Shown one piece after another: positions 38,260 to 48,479 of a DNA stretch of 64,000 bases; position 1 is the first letter of the stretch, and the number at the start of each line of letters is the position of its first letter. Source of the DNA: 'Nostoc azollae' 0708 (lineage in GTDB: Bacteria > Cyanobacteriota > Cyanobacteriia > Cyanobacteriales > Nostocaceae); assembly GCF_000196515.1 (NCBI RefSeq), contig NC_014248.1:5274001-5338000 (forward strand). Reading direction: 5' to 3'. Both the position numbers and the translations under genes were made by a program. A model generated the notes under the pieces. That model was not told the origin of the DNA. It searched no databases and worked only from the letters and a program-made list of their open reading frames with translations.

Positions 38260-39366
38260 TCACTTCAAATAATTTTTCACAATTTCCAAAATCCGTTCTG
38301 CTGCATGACCATCACCAAAGGGGTTAATTGCATTAGCCATTGCTGTGTATGCTTCTGGGTTGCTGAGTAACTCACTTGCAGCAGTAACAATACTCTCTGT
38401 TTGGGTTCCCACTAATTTAGCTGTACCTGCGGTAACAGCTTCTGGTCTTTCTGTGGTGTCTCTGAGAACGAGTATAGGTTTACCAAGGCTGGGAGCTTCT
38501 TCTTGTAAACCACCGGAGTCTGTTAATATTAGGTGCGCTCGCACAATTGCTCCTACTAATTCACCATAATCTAACGGTTCTGTCAAGAAAATTCTGGGAT
38601 GATTACCCAATAACTCCTGCAATGGTTCTCTAACTGTGGGGTTTCTGTGTAAAGGCAACAATAACGCTGTATCAGAAAACTGATCTAGAATCCGTAAAAA
38701 TGCTTTGGCGATAGCTTGCAATGGTTCACCCCAATTTTCCCGACGATGGACTGTAGACAAAATAGTCCGATATTCACCCCAGTTTAAACCCGGTATATCA
38801 CAAGCTGGGTTAGTTGCAGCCACATTCAACAACGCATCAATCACCGTATTACCCGTCAGATGAATTTCCCCTAGCACTCCAGAAGCTTGCAAATTTTCCA
38901 CCGCCAGAGAAGTAGGAGCAAAATGTAACTGCGTAATTTGGGAAATTAACCTTCTATTAGCTTCTTCAGGATAAGGATTAAATAAGTCATCAGTTCTTAA
39001 CCCCGCTTCCACATGACCAACAGGGATTTTTTGATAAAAAGCAGCCAAAGCTGCTGCAAAAGCTGTTGTCGTATCTCCCTGGACTATCACTAAATCTAGG
39101 TTTTGTTCTATAAATAAAGCTTCTAAACCTTGTAAACTCCTACAGGTAATATCATTCAGAGATTGTTTAGGCTGCATAATCTCCAGATTCCAATCTGCTT
39201 GCAGGTGGAAAACTTGCATTACCTGTGCAACCATCTCTCGATGTTGTCCCGTCAGAATTACCTGTAATTCAACAAAATCTGGAGAACTTTGGAAAACTTG
39301 AATTACCGATGCTAGTTTAATAGCCTCTGGACGAGTACCGAAAATAATGCCAATTTTTTTAGTCAT
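38260..39366 (-). CDS. wecB: UDP-N-acetylglucosamine 2-epimerase (non-hydrolysing)
   Basis: 368 residues. Interconverts UDP-GlcNAc and UDP-ManNAc for surface polysaccharides. GTRPEAIKLA at the N-terminus, TGQHREMV, VQGDTTTAFAAALAAF, HVEAGLRT, and the C-terminal DSGGLQEEAPSLGKP and RDTTERPEA are the family signatures. Start at ATG 39366. Probably monocistronic; a dead hydrolase lies downstream. Confidence 0.94.
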   Translation of the reverse strand: MTKKIGIIFGTRPEAIKLASVIQVFQSSPDFVELQVILTGQHREMVAQVMQVFHLQADWNLEIMQPKQSLNDITCRSLQGLEALFIEQNLDLVIVQGDTTTAFAAALAAFYQKIPVGHVEAGLRTDDLFNPYPEEANRRLISQITQLHFAPTSLAVENLQASGVLGEIHLTGNTVIDALLNVAATNPACDIPGLNWGEYRTILSTVHRRENWGEPLQAIAKAFLRILDQFSDTALLLPLHRNPTVREPLQELLGNHPRIFLTEPLDYGELVGAIVRAHLILTDSGGLQEEAPSLGKPILVLRDTTERPEAVTAGTAKLVGTQTESIVTAASELLSNPEAYTAMANAINPFGDGHAAERILEIVKNYLK

Positions 39367-39468
39367 TAGTTATTAGTCGTTAGTTGTTAGTCAGTTGTTA
39401 GTCATTAGACATTAGACAACTGACAAGGGAACAGGGATGTAAAGAGATGGGAAAAATTACTTTTTAAC

Positions 39469-39531
39469 TGTCACCTGTCACCTGTCACCTGTCACCTGTC
39501 ACCTGTCACCTGTCACCTGTCACCTGTCACC
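39469..39531. repeat. Heptanucleotide tandem repeat (tgtcacc)x9
   Basis: Nine exact copies of a 7-bp unit, the longest heptamer array in the window. It lies between wecB and a membrane-protein gene. Confidence 0.92.
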
Positions 39532-39553
39532 TATTCCCTTAAACATGAAAAAA

Positions 39554-39568
39554 CCCGGCTTTACCGGG
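39554..39568 (-). terminator. Intrinsic terminator of the membrane-protein gene
   Basis: cccgg/ccggg stem with a 5-nt loop; on the minus strand it is followed by TTTTTT. It lies about 30 bp after the stop of the gene at 39599. Confidence 0.75.
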
Positions 39569-39598
39569 CAGATGTACTGTTTGTCGAATTTAGAGATC

Positions 39599-39976
39599 TT
39601 AATTATTTTTAAGTTCACAAGTTAAAGGACAAGCTGCATAAACGGTGGTTTGAACTTTATCTTCTTCACCATGTAACCAGCTTAACCATTTCATTTCGTT
39701 GGGATGAATACCTTTAGCAGTTAGTATACCAGCCACTATTAATACTGCCATAACATTGAACATGATTAAACCACCTGCCACCAGCAATACTGCACTTACA
39801 GGCATTATAGATTGTAGGACAATCGACAACAGGCATCCGACCGTAGCCATTAAAACAACTAATGGAAAACCGACAACTAACAGACATACTGCCAATGTAA
39901 AAGTCCAGATTAAAAAGCTTTTAATCATCAGCAAGGAGTAGGTATTCCCTTGATTAGAGCTTTGAGCCGAAACCAT
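39599..39976 (-). CDS. Conserved membrane protein of unknown function
   Basis: About 125 residues with two to three hydrophobic segments (FLIWTFTLAVCLLVVGFPLV, CLLSIVLQSIMPVSAVLLVA, LIMFNVMAVLIVAGIL). The polar C-terminus has HPNEMKWLSWLHGEEDK. I place the start at ATG 39976 because gggaggaat is correctly spaced before it; the TTG 15 bases upstream overlaps that site. A good terminator follows. Function not recognised. Confidence 0.6.
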   Translation of the reverse strand: MVSAQSSNQGNTYSLLMIKSFLIWTFTLAVCLLVVGFPLVVLMATVGCLLSIVLQSIMPVSAVLLVAGGLIMFNVMAVLIVAGILTAKGIHPNEMKWLSWLHGEEDKVQTTVYAACPLTCELKNN

Positions 39977-40299
39977 GACTATTCCTCCCAATTACACAGC
40001 AAAGTTTAAAGTTGAACTCCAGTTGTGGCTCGTTGTTTACGAGTTAACTGTTTTGATTCAGTGAAGTCCAGTATATAGAAAGCTGCGGGAAAGATGAGCA
40101 TTTTTTTACTAAACTTTACACTTAATTTTTTGTAATTATGAATTTGAAGTTGAATAGGCGTTTCAGGGTTATGACCTCTATAAGCATAAGTCTTAAGGAA
40201 TATACCCTTATGGATAGTGAGCCAAAATCTGATCCTCGAAACCTAAGGCCAAGTTAGCTTAACATTTCTTATAAAAACTAGGGTCGCTTCTCATAATTC
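39977..40299. other. Intergenic, nothing recognised
   Basis: It should hold the promoter of the minus-strand membrane protein. No coding remnant is visible between it and the end of the kdpC pseudogene. Confidence 0.3.
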
Positions 40300-40939
40300 T
40301 CAGAGGACGCTGAAAACATGATCTAATGATAAATTTAGCTTCAAAACATTTACCCCTGGTTCACCAAATATACCCAAAAAACGACCATTAGTGTTTTGAG
40401 AAATTAAAGTTTCTAGTTGCTTTGCCTCAATTCCTCGCGCTTGTGCTATTGTGGCAATTTGCACCTTCGCAGTTTCGGGGGTAATGTGAGGATCAAGACT
40501 CGAACCAGAAGTGTAAACTAAATCCCCTGTAGGTTGGATATCTGCTTTTTTAAGTCGCTTCATTTCACCTCCAATCCCGTTCGTTCTAGCAAGGCTGGAT
40601 TACTGCGAGCTAAATTACTAGCATCAGATACACCAGTTTTTAAGATTCCAGCTACATCATTTTTTGGGTTGGCTGTGCTGTAATTAGTGGTACTAGGACG
40701 ATTCCATAATTTTCGCTTACAAAAGGTTGTCCGATTAACGCTGAACCAATAATCACCCCTTGGGAATTTCCAATTAAGCTACCATTCACTTGATCAGAAA
40801 AAGCAACTTGTCCCGAAATCAACATAAAGAGGGGATAGATAAAAGCCGTTAACACCCACAAAACTAAAGTTGAACGAATCGCATGACTAATTTGATGTCT
40901 CTGGCTTATTTTCAAAGTCCTCCATTTCAAAAAGCTCAC
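40300..40939 (-). pseudogene. kdpC: KdpC, K+-ATPase accessory subunit (broken)
   Basis: The N-terminal half reads STLVLWVLTAFIYPLFMLIS (membrane anchor) then NSQGVIIGSALIGQPFVSEN. After frameshifts and stops around 40560-40700 the C-terminal half reads DLVYTSGSSLDPHITPETAK and ARGIEAKQLETLI, both hallmarks of KdpC. The intact protein is about 200 residues. It is the last gene of the remnant kdp operon. Confidence 0.85.
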
Positions 40940-40995
40940 ACTGTTTATTCAGTTGTGCTGTTGCTTAACCCAATCTACGAATTATCAATGATTAC

Positions 40996-41231
40996 TTAAA
41001 ATTTCTCTGGTTGAAAAATGAGAACTAATAAATAAACACAAAGACTCAGGGTAACAACTCCGAACAGAGTGATTGTGTAAGCCGAAAACGATATTCTGCT
41101 CCCGGTGTTGCTGCTTGGACTGCTGGTAATATTAATAAATTAAAACAAAGCAGTAAAAATAGACTGAGAGGAAGGCGATTTCGGTTAGAAGTCGATAATG
41201 CAAATAATTCTGATAGTTCGGTCATAATCAT
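40996..41231 (-). pseudogene. KdpF/KdpG-like small Kdp subunit (broken)
   Basis: The N-terminal hydrophobic segment FLLLCFNLLILPAVQAATPG is followed by a frameshift; the other frame ends with VVTLSLCVYLLVLIFQPEKF and a TAA. The final YLL...PEKF is the KdpF signature. Anabaena has a longer KdpG at this operon position, which this resembles. Confidence 0.65.
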
Positions 41232-41436
41232 AGAGTTTAAACCCAGGATTTAATTCGTATTAAAACCCAAAATCCACATACAATTTATGCTTGGGATTTT
41301 CATGTAATTATTTCTTGTGGAATCGACATATTGCCCATGATTAATTCTGTAGTTTGTAACCTAATATAGGATTACTATTTGATTTATGAAAAATTAGGTA
41401 TTGTAGGGTGTGTGAGAACGGAGTTCGTAATGCAAA
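41232..41436. other. Site of the deleted kdpB gene
   Basis: In kdp operons the 2-kb kdpB ATPase gene lies between kdpA and the small subunit. Here only about 200 bp of noncoding sequence (with text resembling a dispersed Nostocales intergenic repeat) separates the kdpA remnant from the small-subunit gene. No kdpB sequence is visible. Confidence 0.6.
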
Positions 41437-42843
41437 CAAAAAATCTCCCAGGCCTTCAAAACAAGAACCGTTATTTAGACCAGCAGAAGCATATTCATAA
41501 AGTACTTGAAAAACGCGATGAACTCCTGGGGTACTAATACCTAAAAGAGCATCGGGGAAGGCAAAAACTATCGACCAAGAAGTCAAAACCGCGAAGGGGT
41601 GAACTAATAAGACTATGCTGGACAGAACGATTTCTTATTTTTCAATTTTGCGTCCTAAAAATTCTGGTATTTTTCCTACCATCAAACCAGTTACAAATAC
41701 TACCAAAATCTAGTAGATAAATAAATCTGCTGTCCCTGTTCCCTGTCCTCCTCAAATAATTTGTAAAAACATATTTGAGAGTGTAGAAAATCCGCCAGGA
41801 GGCATTAATGAATCGTGCACTCCATTGACAGTACCAAACATTGTTGTGGTTGTCATCATTGCCAAAAGTGCTGTTTGCACCCAACCAAATCTTACTTCTT
41901 TTCTTTCTAAGTTAGGTTACTGTGATCCTAACAGAGAATTAACAAGAGGATTTCCTTGGTATTCACCAATTACTCTGATTACTACCAATAAAACAAAGAT
42001 GATAAATACCATCCAAAAGACTAACCAAGCTTGTTTGACATTATTAGCAAATACCCCGTATGTGTAAATCAAGGCTGAAGGTATAGTAATCATTACCCAA
42101 GTTTCTAATAAATTAGAAAAACCGTTGGGATTTTTAAAGGGGTGGGCTGAGTTAACACCAAAAAAGCCACCGCCATTTTCACCAATTTGTTTGATTATCT
42201 CATAATGGGCGACTAGTTCGCGAGCGATAGCTTGTGTTGCTCCTCCTGCAAGGGTTTCAGGTACACCAGTCATCATTAATAATGATCCCCTTACAATAGA
42301 CATAGGTAGTAAAATCCGGGTAATTGATTTAGTTAAATCACCGGAAAAATTACCTAATCTTCTCCCAGTTAAACCGCGAATAAAGGCAATACCCACCGCT
42401 AAACCTGTCGCGGCTGAAGTAAACATTAAAAAACCCAAAGCAAAGGTTTGACTGGCATAAATAAAGGTTATTTCACCAGAATAATGTTGTTGATCTGCGT
42501 TAGTTAAAAAAGAAAGAGTGGCGTGTAATACCAAATCCCAAGTTGGTGGTTTTAACTCTGTAGGATTGAGCGGTAAAAATCCTTGAGTCATCAAAATCAA
42601 AAATACCAAGATCCCCATGACAAGATTACTATAAAGTACCGCTTTGGCATATTGCAAACCTGTCATTTCATCTTCATAACGGACTCCACTGACAACAAAA
42701 GTTATTCTCTCTAAGGGATTTAAGACAGAGTTAAGCAGTGTTTTGTCTCCCAGAAAAACCCGAGCTATATTTTTTCCTAAAAAAGGAGTAGTTGCAATGA
42801 GAATAATTAATGTCAACGCAATCCGTATCCATCCTTGTAACAT
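41437..42843 (-). pseudogene. kdpA: KdpA, K+-channel subunit (broken)
   Basis: The long frame from 42843 covers residues 1-308: [51 protein letters not shown] and [16 protein letters not shown] (second and third pore loops). After a TGA the same protein continues: [43 protein letters not shown], then stops, and ends at GSCFEGLGD, where the filter Gly normally found (GSGFEGLGD) is Cys. The last about 90 residues are missing. Confidence 0.88.
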
Positions 42844-43439
42844 GAATTATTCACACTCCTTAAATAAATTTTTTAAGTTTTTCACCAGGATTACTTTTCA
42901 AAAAAGCTACTTTAGGTCATTAGTTTGCTACCTAAACTAATTCATATTGTTCTCGAAATCAAAACCAAGGAATAGAAGGATATAAAAAATCTTGAATTTT
43001 TATATTAAGGTGTTTACCCAAAGATATATATTAGTGTTTAGGGAGTTTAGGGTAAATCTAAACGCTAGATATAATTCCCCATAAACACTATATTTAATGA
43101 GACAGATCATCTAAAATTAATATAATTATCGTCCAACACAAATACTGAACTGGCCATTAAAATATACATAAGCATTCAGCTATTTCAGGCTAACGCCAAA
43201 AATACCTATTTGATTCCTAGAGTTTAAAATAGACTTGTCCACAAAAGATAAAAAGCTTACTTTGAAAGCTTTACACGAACTATAACTGGGATGAAACACT
43301 AATTATGGCTGAAGGCAAAAATAAGGCTTTGGGGATGAAAATATGAAAATTATTAAAAGTTTTGAGAAACATAGCTTTCTAAAAAGGAAAATCTAAAGGC
43401 TGATAGTTTAAAGATCATGACTTAGTATAAATGAATAAT
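42844..43439. other. Intergenic upstream of the kdp remnant
   Basis: No gene. An imperfect inverted repeat lies at about 43029-43099 (agtgtttaggg and ccccataaacact). The kdp promoter would have been near 42850-42950. Confidence 0.35.
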
Positions 43440-44315
43440 TTAGATCTAAGCTAACTAATCCACATACTGCCATTATCACCGGATTATAACGATGTCGGGC
43501 TAAAGGAAATCTATCACTAGCCACTCGAAAAGTTTTGACTCTACATATGACATATAAGATGTTCAACACCAATTCTTATTGATGATATTTTCTTTCTTTT
43601 GAATCTCTGAAAGTTCCGCTTTTTTGGGCCTCTTATAAGCTGTGATAATAAATTCTTCTCCTATATAAGCTTTGTCTCCCAAAAATCTTTGTTTGGCATC
43701 TAGGTTGTGGCGATTATTTCTAAATAGTGTAATATCGCTTATCTTACCTAATTGTCCAATAGGAACATCAACTATATCTTCACCTCCTGGCAATACTCTA
43801 AATTGATTCTTTAGAGTGTGTATTTTATTCTTGCCTGAATAATATTATTTCTGCTCTTGATAGTTACCTGGTCTTTATATAGCTTCTTCTGCACTATCTA
43901 TTATTAATTTATACTCACTCAGTCCTTCCCATAATTATTGATATTTTTGCTCATCATTTTTTGCTCCTTCTATTTGGGAGACAGGTAAAATTTCCCTCAG
44001 AATTTCTACCCAATAATTAAATGTGTTATTTGCTTTTGTCCTCCATAGATCAAACAATAATCCTATAATTTAAAATGTTGGCTTCTGTCTGAGGTCTACT
44101 AGGGATAGATATATTCCCTCCTTTCGGGTCATTTCTCCTTTACATCCTCTTCCAGAGGCTATTAACCTAATTTTCCTTTTTTCAACTTCTGCTTGTTTCT
44201 CTAGATACCTTTTTTCTGCTAATGCTACTTATGTGATAAAGTCTTCATACTTAATTCCAATTAATGCTTTTGATTCCTGGAGGTATGATTCTATTGTTTC
44301 TAGGGAACTTGTCAT
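43440..44315 (-). pseudogene. IS5-superfamily (DDE_Tnp_4) transposase, decayed
   Basis: ATG at 44315 begins MTSSLETIESYLQESKALIG. After several stops, a clear core reads FRVLPGGEDIVDVPIG, FLGDKAYIGEEFI and KRPKKAELSEIQKKEN, then, after a frame loss, VASDRFPLARHRYNPVI-like C-terminal text. The GDKAY motif carries the second catalytic Asp. At least five stops or shifts; inactive. Confidence 0.7.
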
Positions 44316-44406
44316 TATTGATATATACAGTTACATTCTTTCTGTTTATTTTCCCACAAAATTCCTTTTAAAGATAAGTCTAATAGTGATAAAAGGCGGC
44401 TTTACA

Positions 44407-45707
44407 AATGGCACATTTAGAAAATAAATTCATAAATTATAACTTACAAGTCAGTAAAGTACTGCTAGTTGTAACTATATTTATACTTCTAGGAGTTTTA
44501 GAGTATTCCACCCCAACTGAGTATGTTTACTAAGTATGTTTTTGGATATCTCTACAGTGGAGCAATTTTATTAGTTAATTATTGGTTTGGAGGAATAGCA
44601 ACAACAAGCGCAACATTTATTACTGTTTACCTAACCATGCTAAATATACCTATTGCAAAATTGTTTATGTGGTATGTATGATAGAGAGATTTAGGTTTTA
44701 TGTATTTTTGGTGTTCTTTGGGCTTGCTAATTCAAACATAACCCTGTAACTCTAACTTTTGGGTAAAACAAAGACAATCGCTCATTATAATAACATAAAA
44801 TTAATTCTGCAAGAGGTCTAATGTGTGGATAGCCGGAAGGGAAGTAATTCGGGCCTCTCCTATTGCTAGTCAAGTAATTGCAGCCATGGCGTTTATAGTC
44901 ACAGGATTTTTAAGTCACCGACTGCGAAAATCTCAAAAAGCTATTGCATTTACTCAAACTCAACTAGAAGCCCAAGCCCAATTAGTGAGACTAAGAGAAA
45001 ATTTCACTTCCACACTGACCCAGGATTTAAAAACTGCACTTTTGGGTGCAATTGAAACTATTAAAGCCTTTCAACAAGAAAAATATGGTGCAGTTTTACC
45101 AACCCACCAGAAAGTTGTGGCAACAATAGCACGCAGTCATGAAACTTCTCTAGATTTATTAGAAACCTTGTTAGACATCTATCGCAATGATACTGAAGGC
45201 TTAAAACTGGATTTAGAAGCGGTAGATTTAACCATCTTAGCAGAAGCAGCGGCTGTTACACTAATTGAATTAGCACCAAATCGGCGCATTCATCTATCAT
45301 TAAACTATGGTAGCTTCGATTGGAAGCGAGCGCTCTGGGTTCACGGTGATGCTTTGCAACTGCAAAGAGTTTTTAACAATCTTCTCATTAATGCTATTAA
45401 CCATTCTCTACGCGGTGATCATGTCGAAGTTGTCTTAGAAACCCAAACCTCCTATCAAATTGTGAAAATTTTAGATACAGGTGCAGGTATCCAACCTGAA
45501 CAATTGTCTCAGTTATTTGAACGATTTTACCAAGGAACTAGTGATCGCGGTGGACTTTCCCAGCGCCAAGCTAAAGGTTCTGGACTAGGACTTTACTTAT
45601 CTCGGTAAATTATTGAAGCTCATAATGGTGTAATCTGGGCAGAAAACACAGTTTCCAATGATGCCATTTTTGGTTTCAAGCTCCCTGTTTTGCCATTTCA
45701 GTCTTAA
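44407..45707 (+). pseudogene. Sensor histidine kinase, broken
   Basis: N-terminal membrane segments are readable (VSKVLLVVTIFILLGVLEYS; then, after a 13-bp duplication at 44520-44545, GYLYSGAILLVNYWFGG). About 160 bp of unrelated sequence separates this from the kinase part, open at 44823-45608: a coiled coil, an H-box, the N-box QRVFNNLLINAINHS, G1 DTGAGI and G2 GSGLGLYLSR, then a TAA and a normal C-terminus to 45707. The H-box reads LTQDLKTALLG where SHDLRTPL is expected, so the phospho-accepting His is Gln. It pairs with the response regulator 9 bp downstream. Confidence 0.85.
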
Positions 45708-45716
45708 ACACATGAG

Positions 45717-46424
45717 ATGTCTTCTACCACAATAAAAATTCTCCTAGTTCAGGATGATGAACTTTTCCGTTTGGGCTTGCGTGTGCGATTGCAGCAGGAA
45801 GCAGATTTGGAGATTATCGCTGAAGCGGAACATGGTGACACAGCCATTGAGTTAGTCAACCAGAATTGTTTCGATGTTGTTCTTTTAGATGTAGGATTAC
45901 CAGGAATCGGGGGTATTGAAGCCTATCACCAAATTAAACAAGAATATCCCAATTTGCCAGTTTTATTCCTCAGTTCCCATTCCCAAAAATCCCTGATTAC
46001 GAAGTTAGTTGAAGTGGGCGCTCAAGGTTATTGTCTCAAAGGAGTAGCTGCTGAAAAATTGCTATTAGCTCTGTGTTCTGTAGCTGCTGGCGCATCTTGG
46101 TGGGATGAAACAGTAACCAAGGAAGTTCGTTCGCCATTTATATCTGCGTTAGCCATGCTATCGCCAGTTGGAAGCAAAAAATAGCTTAAAACCTGCTAAT
46201 CGACTAACACAAAGAGAACAATTCTGTTAATATTGGCAGCCGGAAAAACTAATCAAGAAATTGCCCTTGCACTTTATATTACACCGGGAACAGTGCGGGT
46301 ACAGGTCCATGATTTTTTACAAAAACTAGAAGTTAGCCATCGCTCTCAGGCTATTGTTGTAGCTTTACAAAAACAGTTAATTAGAAATGACGTGATTTTA
46401 CAAAAACATCAAACTTCTTCATAA
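45717..46424 (+). pseudogene. NarL/FixJ response regulator, frameshifted
   Basis: The receiver domain (45717-46130) is good: KILLVQDDELFRLGLRVRL, VVLLDVGLPG with the phospho-Asp near residue 60, and YCLKG with the conserved Lys. After residue 150 the frame is lost; the GerE/LuxR helix-turn-helix (AAGKTNQEIALALYITPGTV) is open in another frame at 46233-46424. The partner kinase has lost its His, so the pair is dead twice over. Confidence 0.82.
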
Positions 46425-46558
46425 TGGAGGCATTTCTTCTCCTACCCAAGCCAACCATTAAGCTAATTGTCGCTTATTTTCCCTATATTCAAAGAGGGTA
46501 TGACCAGTTTTTTCAACAATTATCTGAAAGCCTCTTGACAAAAGACTTACAGACTTAA
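46424..46558 (+). CDS. Doubtful 44-residue ORF
   Basis: Starts at an ATG overlapping the regulator's stop and encodes a mixed hydrophobic peptide (KPTIKLIVAYFPYIQRGYDQ). No family recognised and no other support; possibly chance. Confidence 0.15.
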   Translation: MEAFLLLPKPTIKLIVAYFPYIQRGYDQFFQQLSESLLTKDLQT

Positions 46559-46645
46559 CTTTTTATGGTTAGAACAAGGTAACCTTAATACTGGATGACC
46601 ATCAAATATTTGGGAGATAATACGGATGATCAACTTGTGTAAAAG

Positions 46646-48132
46646 CTAAGGATTCAGGTGGTGGGGTATTGACAAGTGTGATAAGTGAGGCAGAATATAG
46701 CAGTTATGGAAAAGAAGCTGGGACCAAAACTAGACAGAGAGATATTGAAGCAGTTGGGAACAGAGCAACTGGTAGGAATCATTATTGACCAGAGGAAAAA
46801 GTATAGAGAACCTAACAAATAAAGTAGTAGAACTGGAAAAAGAAATAGAGAAACTCAAAGTCAGTAGAGATTTAGAGACCATAAGATTATCCAAAGCACC
46901 CTTGGGAGACATCCTCAAAGAAACCGAGAACAAACAAGAAGAGAAACCAGAAGAAAACCAGACACGAAAACGGAAACCAGGAGGACAACAAGGGCATAGG
47001 GGAAAAAGGAGAAAGGTGTTTGGTGGAGTAGATAGAATAGATTTGAGATAGTGGGACGGCAAGTCTGTGGATGGTGAGGTCACGGGCAATTCTTTGGCGA
47101 AGTAATAAAAATCCAAACACAACAAGTAGGGGACTTGGTGGACAGGCCAATGGAAATGGATTTGGAGTGTGTGTAGGGAAAGACAAAGGGCACACTGGTC
47201 ACCAGAGATAGTACCGGGACAAGATATAGGAATCACACTACAAGCTTTTTTGGGATGGATCAATAACTAGGGCTATTGACCCTATGAAAAACAACACTTG
47301 TTGTTGTGGGAACTGGGTCAAATAGAAATTGGAGTGGGAACATTAGTAGGTACCAATGAAGGAATAGATGGTCCAGTGGCTCAAAGTATTCATAGCCTCA
47401 AACAATGGATCAAACAAACCCAGCCTCATATCCTTGGGGATGAAACACCCTGGGTAGTCAAAGGGGTGAAACAATGGTTATGGATTTTTGCCAATAGTGA
47501 CTTCCCTTGATTTCACGGGTCTGATACTCCTTGTCCTGGCAAATTAGAATCCATTGTGGGTTCAAGTTACTCTGGTGTACTCAGTTCTGATGACTTTACT
47601 GCCTATAATGGTTATGCGGTCACAGCTCAATAGAAATGTCAGGCACATCTACCCTACCCTGTCACTTCAAGACACTAATCAAGATTCCTGGCTTCAACCA
47701 CCAAGAAATTGGCACAAAATTCATCGACCTCATAGATGGTTTTAAAAACTACCCTTTATTCCAACAAACCCAAAACCTTCATGAATTCTTGACTTGGCCA
47801 TCCTAGTTTCAACCAAAAGTTGAATCTTCCATTCATTCATTGATCAACCCCCAGGGGAACCTGGTAAACTTTCACCTTCCTTAGACAATAGACCTTGATC
47901 ATAATTTAGCTGAACCAAGGTTAGGTTTAGCACTGACATCAAGAAAAGTCTCTGGTGATTCTCTTTCTCTGGAGCTATTCCAACATCCTGCCAATTTATT
48001 GACCGTTATACAAACTTGTCCCCATCAAGCACTTTCTCTAATTGAGTTTTTTGACCAACCTATGAAAGCCATGGTTCACTCTGCTTTCCATACACCTTCT
48101 TTAATCCTTCTACCTTAGACCTGAATCCTTAC
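46646..48132 (+). mobile_element. IS66-family element copy 1, decayed
   Basis: Ends carry the inverted repeat taaggattcaggt (46647-46659) and its complement (48119-48131). The transposase starts MEKKLGPKLDREILKQLG at 46706, shifts frame near 46790, continues with the leucine-zipper-like N-terminus (NLTNKVVELEKEIEKLKVSR), the basic KRKPGGQQGHRGKRRK, and a zinc-finger GRQVCGW in another frame. The DDE_Tnp_IS66 core (HILGDETPWVVKGVKQWLWI) lies at 47298-47510, then many stops. A second copy lies at 62718-64000 in the opposite orientation. No clear 8-bp target duplication at the ends. Confidence 0.82.
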
Positions 48133-48133
48133 C

Positions 48134-48247
48134 CAAAAACAAGCTCTGGAAGTGGAGCGACAATTAGCAGCGGAAAAGGAAAAAGCTCGAATTTTAGCAG
48201 CACATTTGCGATCACTAGGAGTAGATCCAGATAGTTTGGCAAATTAG
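48134..48247 (+). pseudogene. Uma2-type protein C-terminal remnant 1
   Basis: Open text QALEVERQLAAEKEKARILA then AHLRSLGVDPDSLAN and a stop. This coiled-coil tail is typical of cyanobacterial Uma2 (DUF820, PD-(D/E)XK) proteins. The catalytic domain is absent; the remnant abuts the IS66 right end, so the element or a deletion removed it. Confidence 0.6.
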
Positions 48248-48259
48248 GAAAAAACTATT

Positions 48260-48420
48260 ATGACAACCATCAAATTAAACGATCTCACCATTGAATACCC
48301 GAACAGGCCGAGAATGAACGACAACGGGCGGGAAAATTAGCAGAAAAATTAGCAGAAAAATTGCGATTCCTTCGTAGCGCTGCGCTATCGCTGGGAATTT
48401 ATCCTGATAGTTTGGGTTAA
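48260..48420 (+). pseudogene. Uma2-type protein remnant 2, with palindrome insert
   Basis: MTTIKLNDLTIEYP is joined to a second Uma2-like tail (ENERQRAGKLAEKLAEKLRF, then LGIYPDSLG). A fragment of the Nostocales palindrome (gtagcgctgcgctatcgctg, near 48374) is inserted in the last helix. Probably two gene scraps fused by deletion. Confidence 0.45.
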
Positions 48421-48479
48421 ATTAATACTGAAAATAGTATAAAATGCCGGAATAACTTGGCTATGGCCTCTGGTGGTGC

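Noticed and set aside
43029-43099. Inverted repeat as an attachment site or operator
   Set aside because: The arms are imperfect and far apart in AT-rich DNA, with no gene that would use them.
46730-47263. 177-residue minus-strand reading frame in the IS66 copy
   Set aside because: Low-complexity Ser/Phe-rich translation opposite the IS66 transposase, repeated in copy 2; a shadow.
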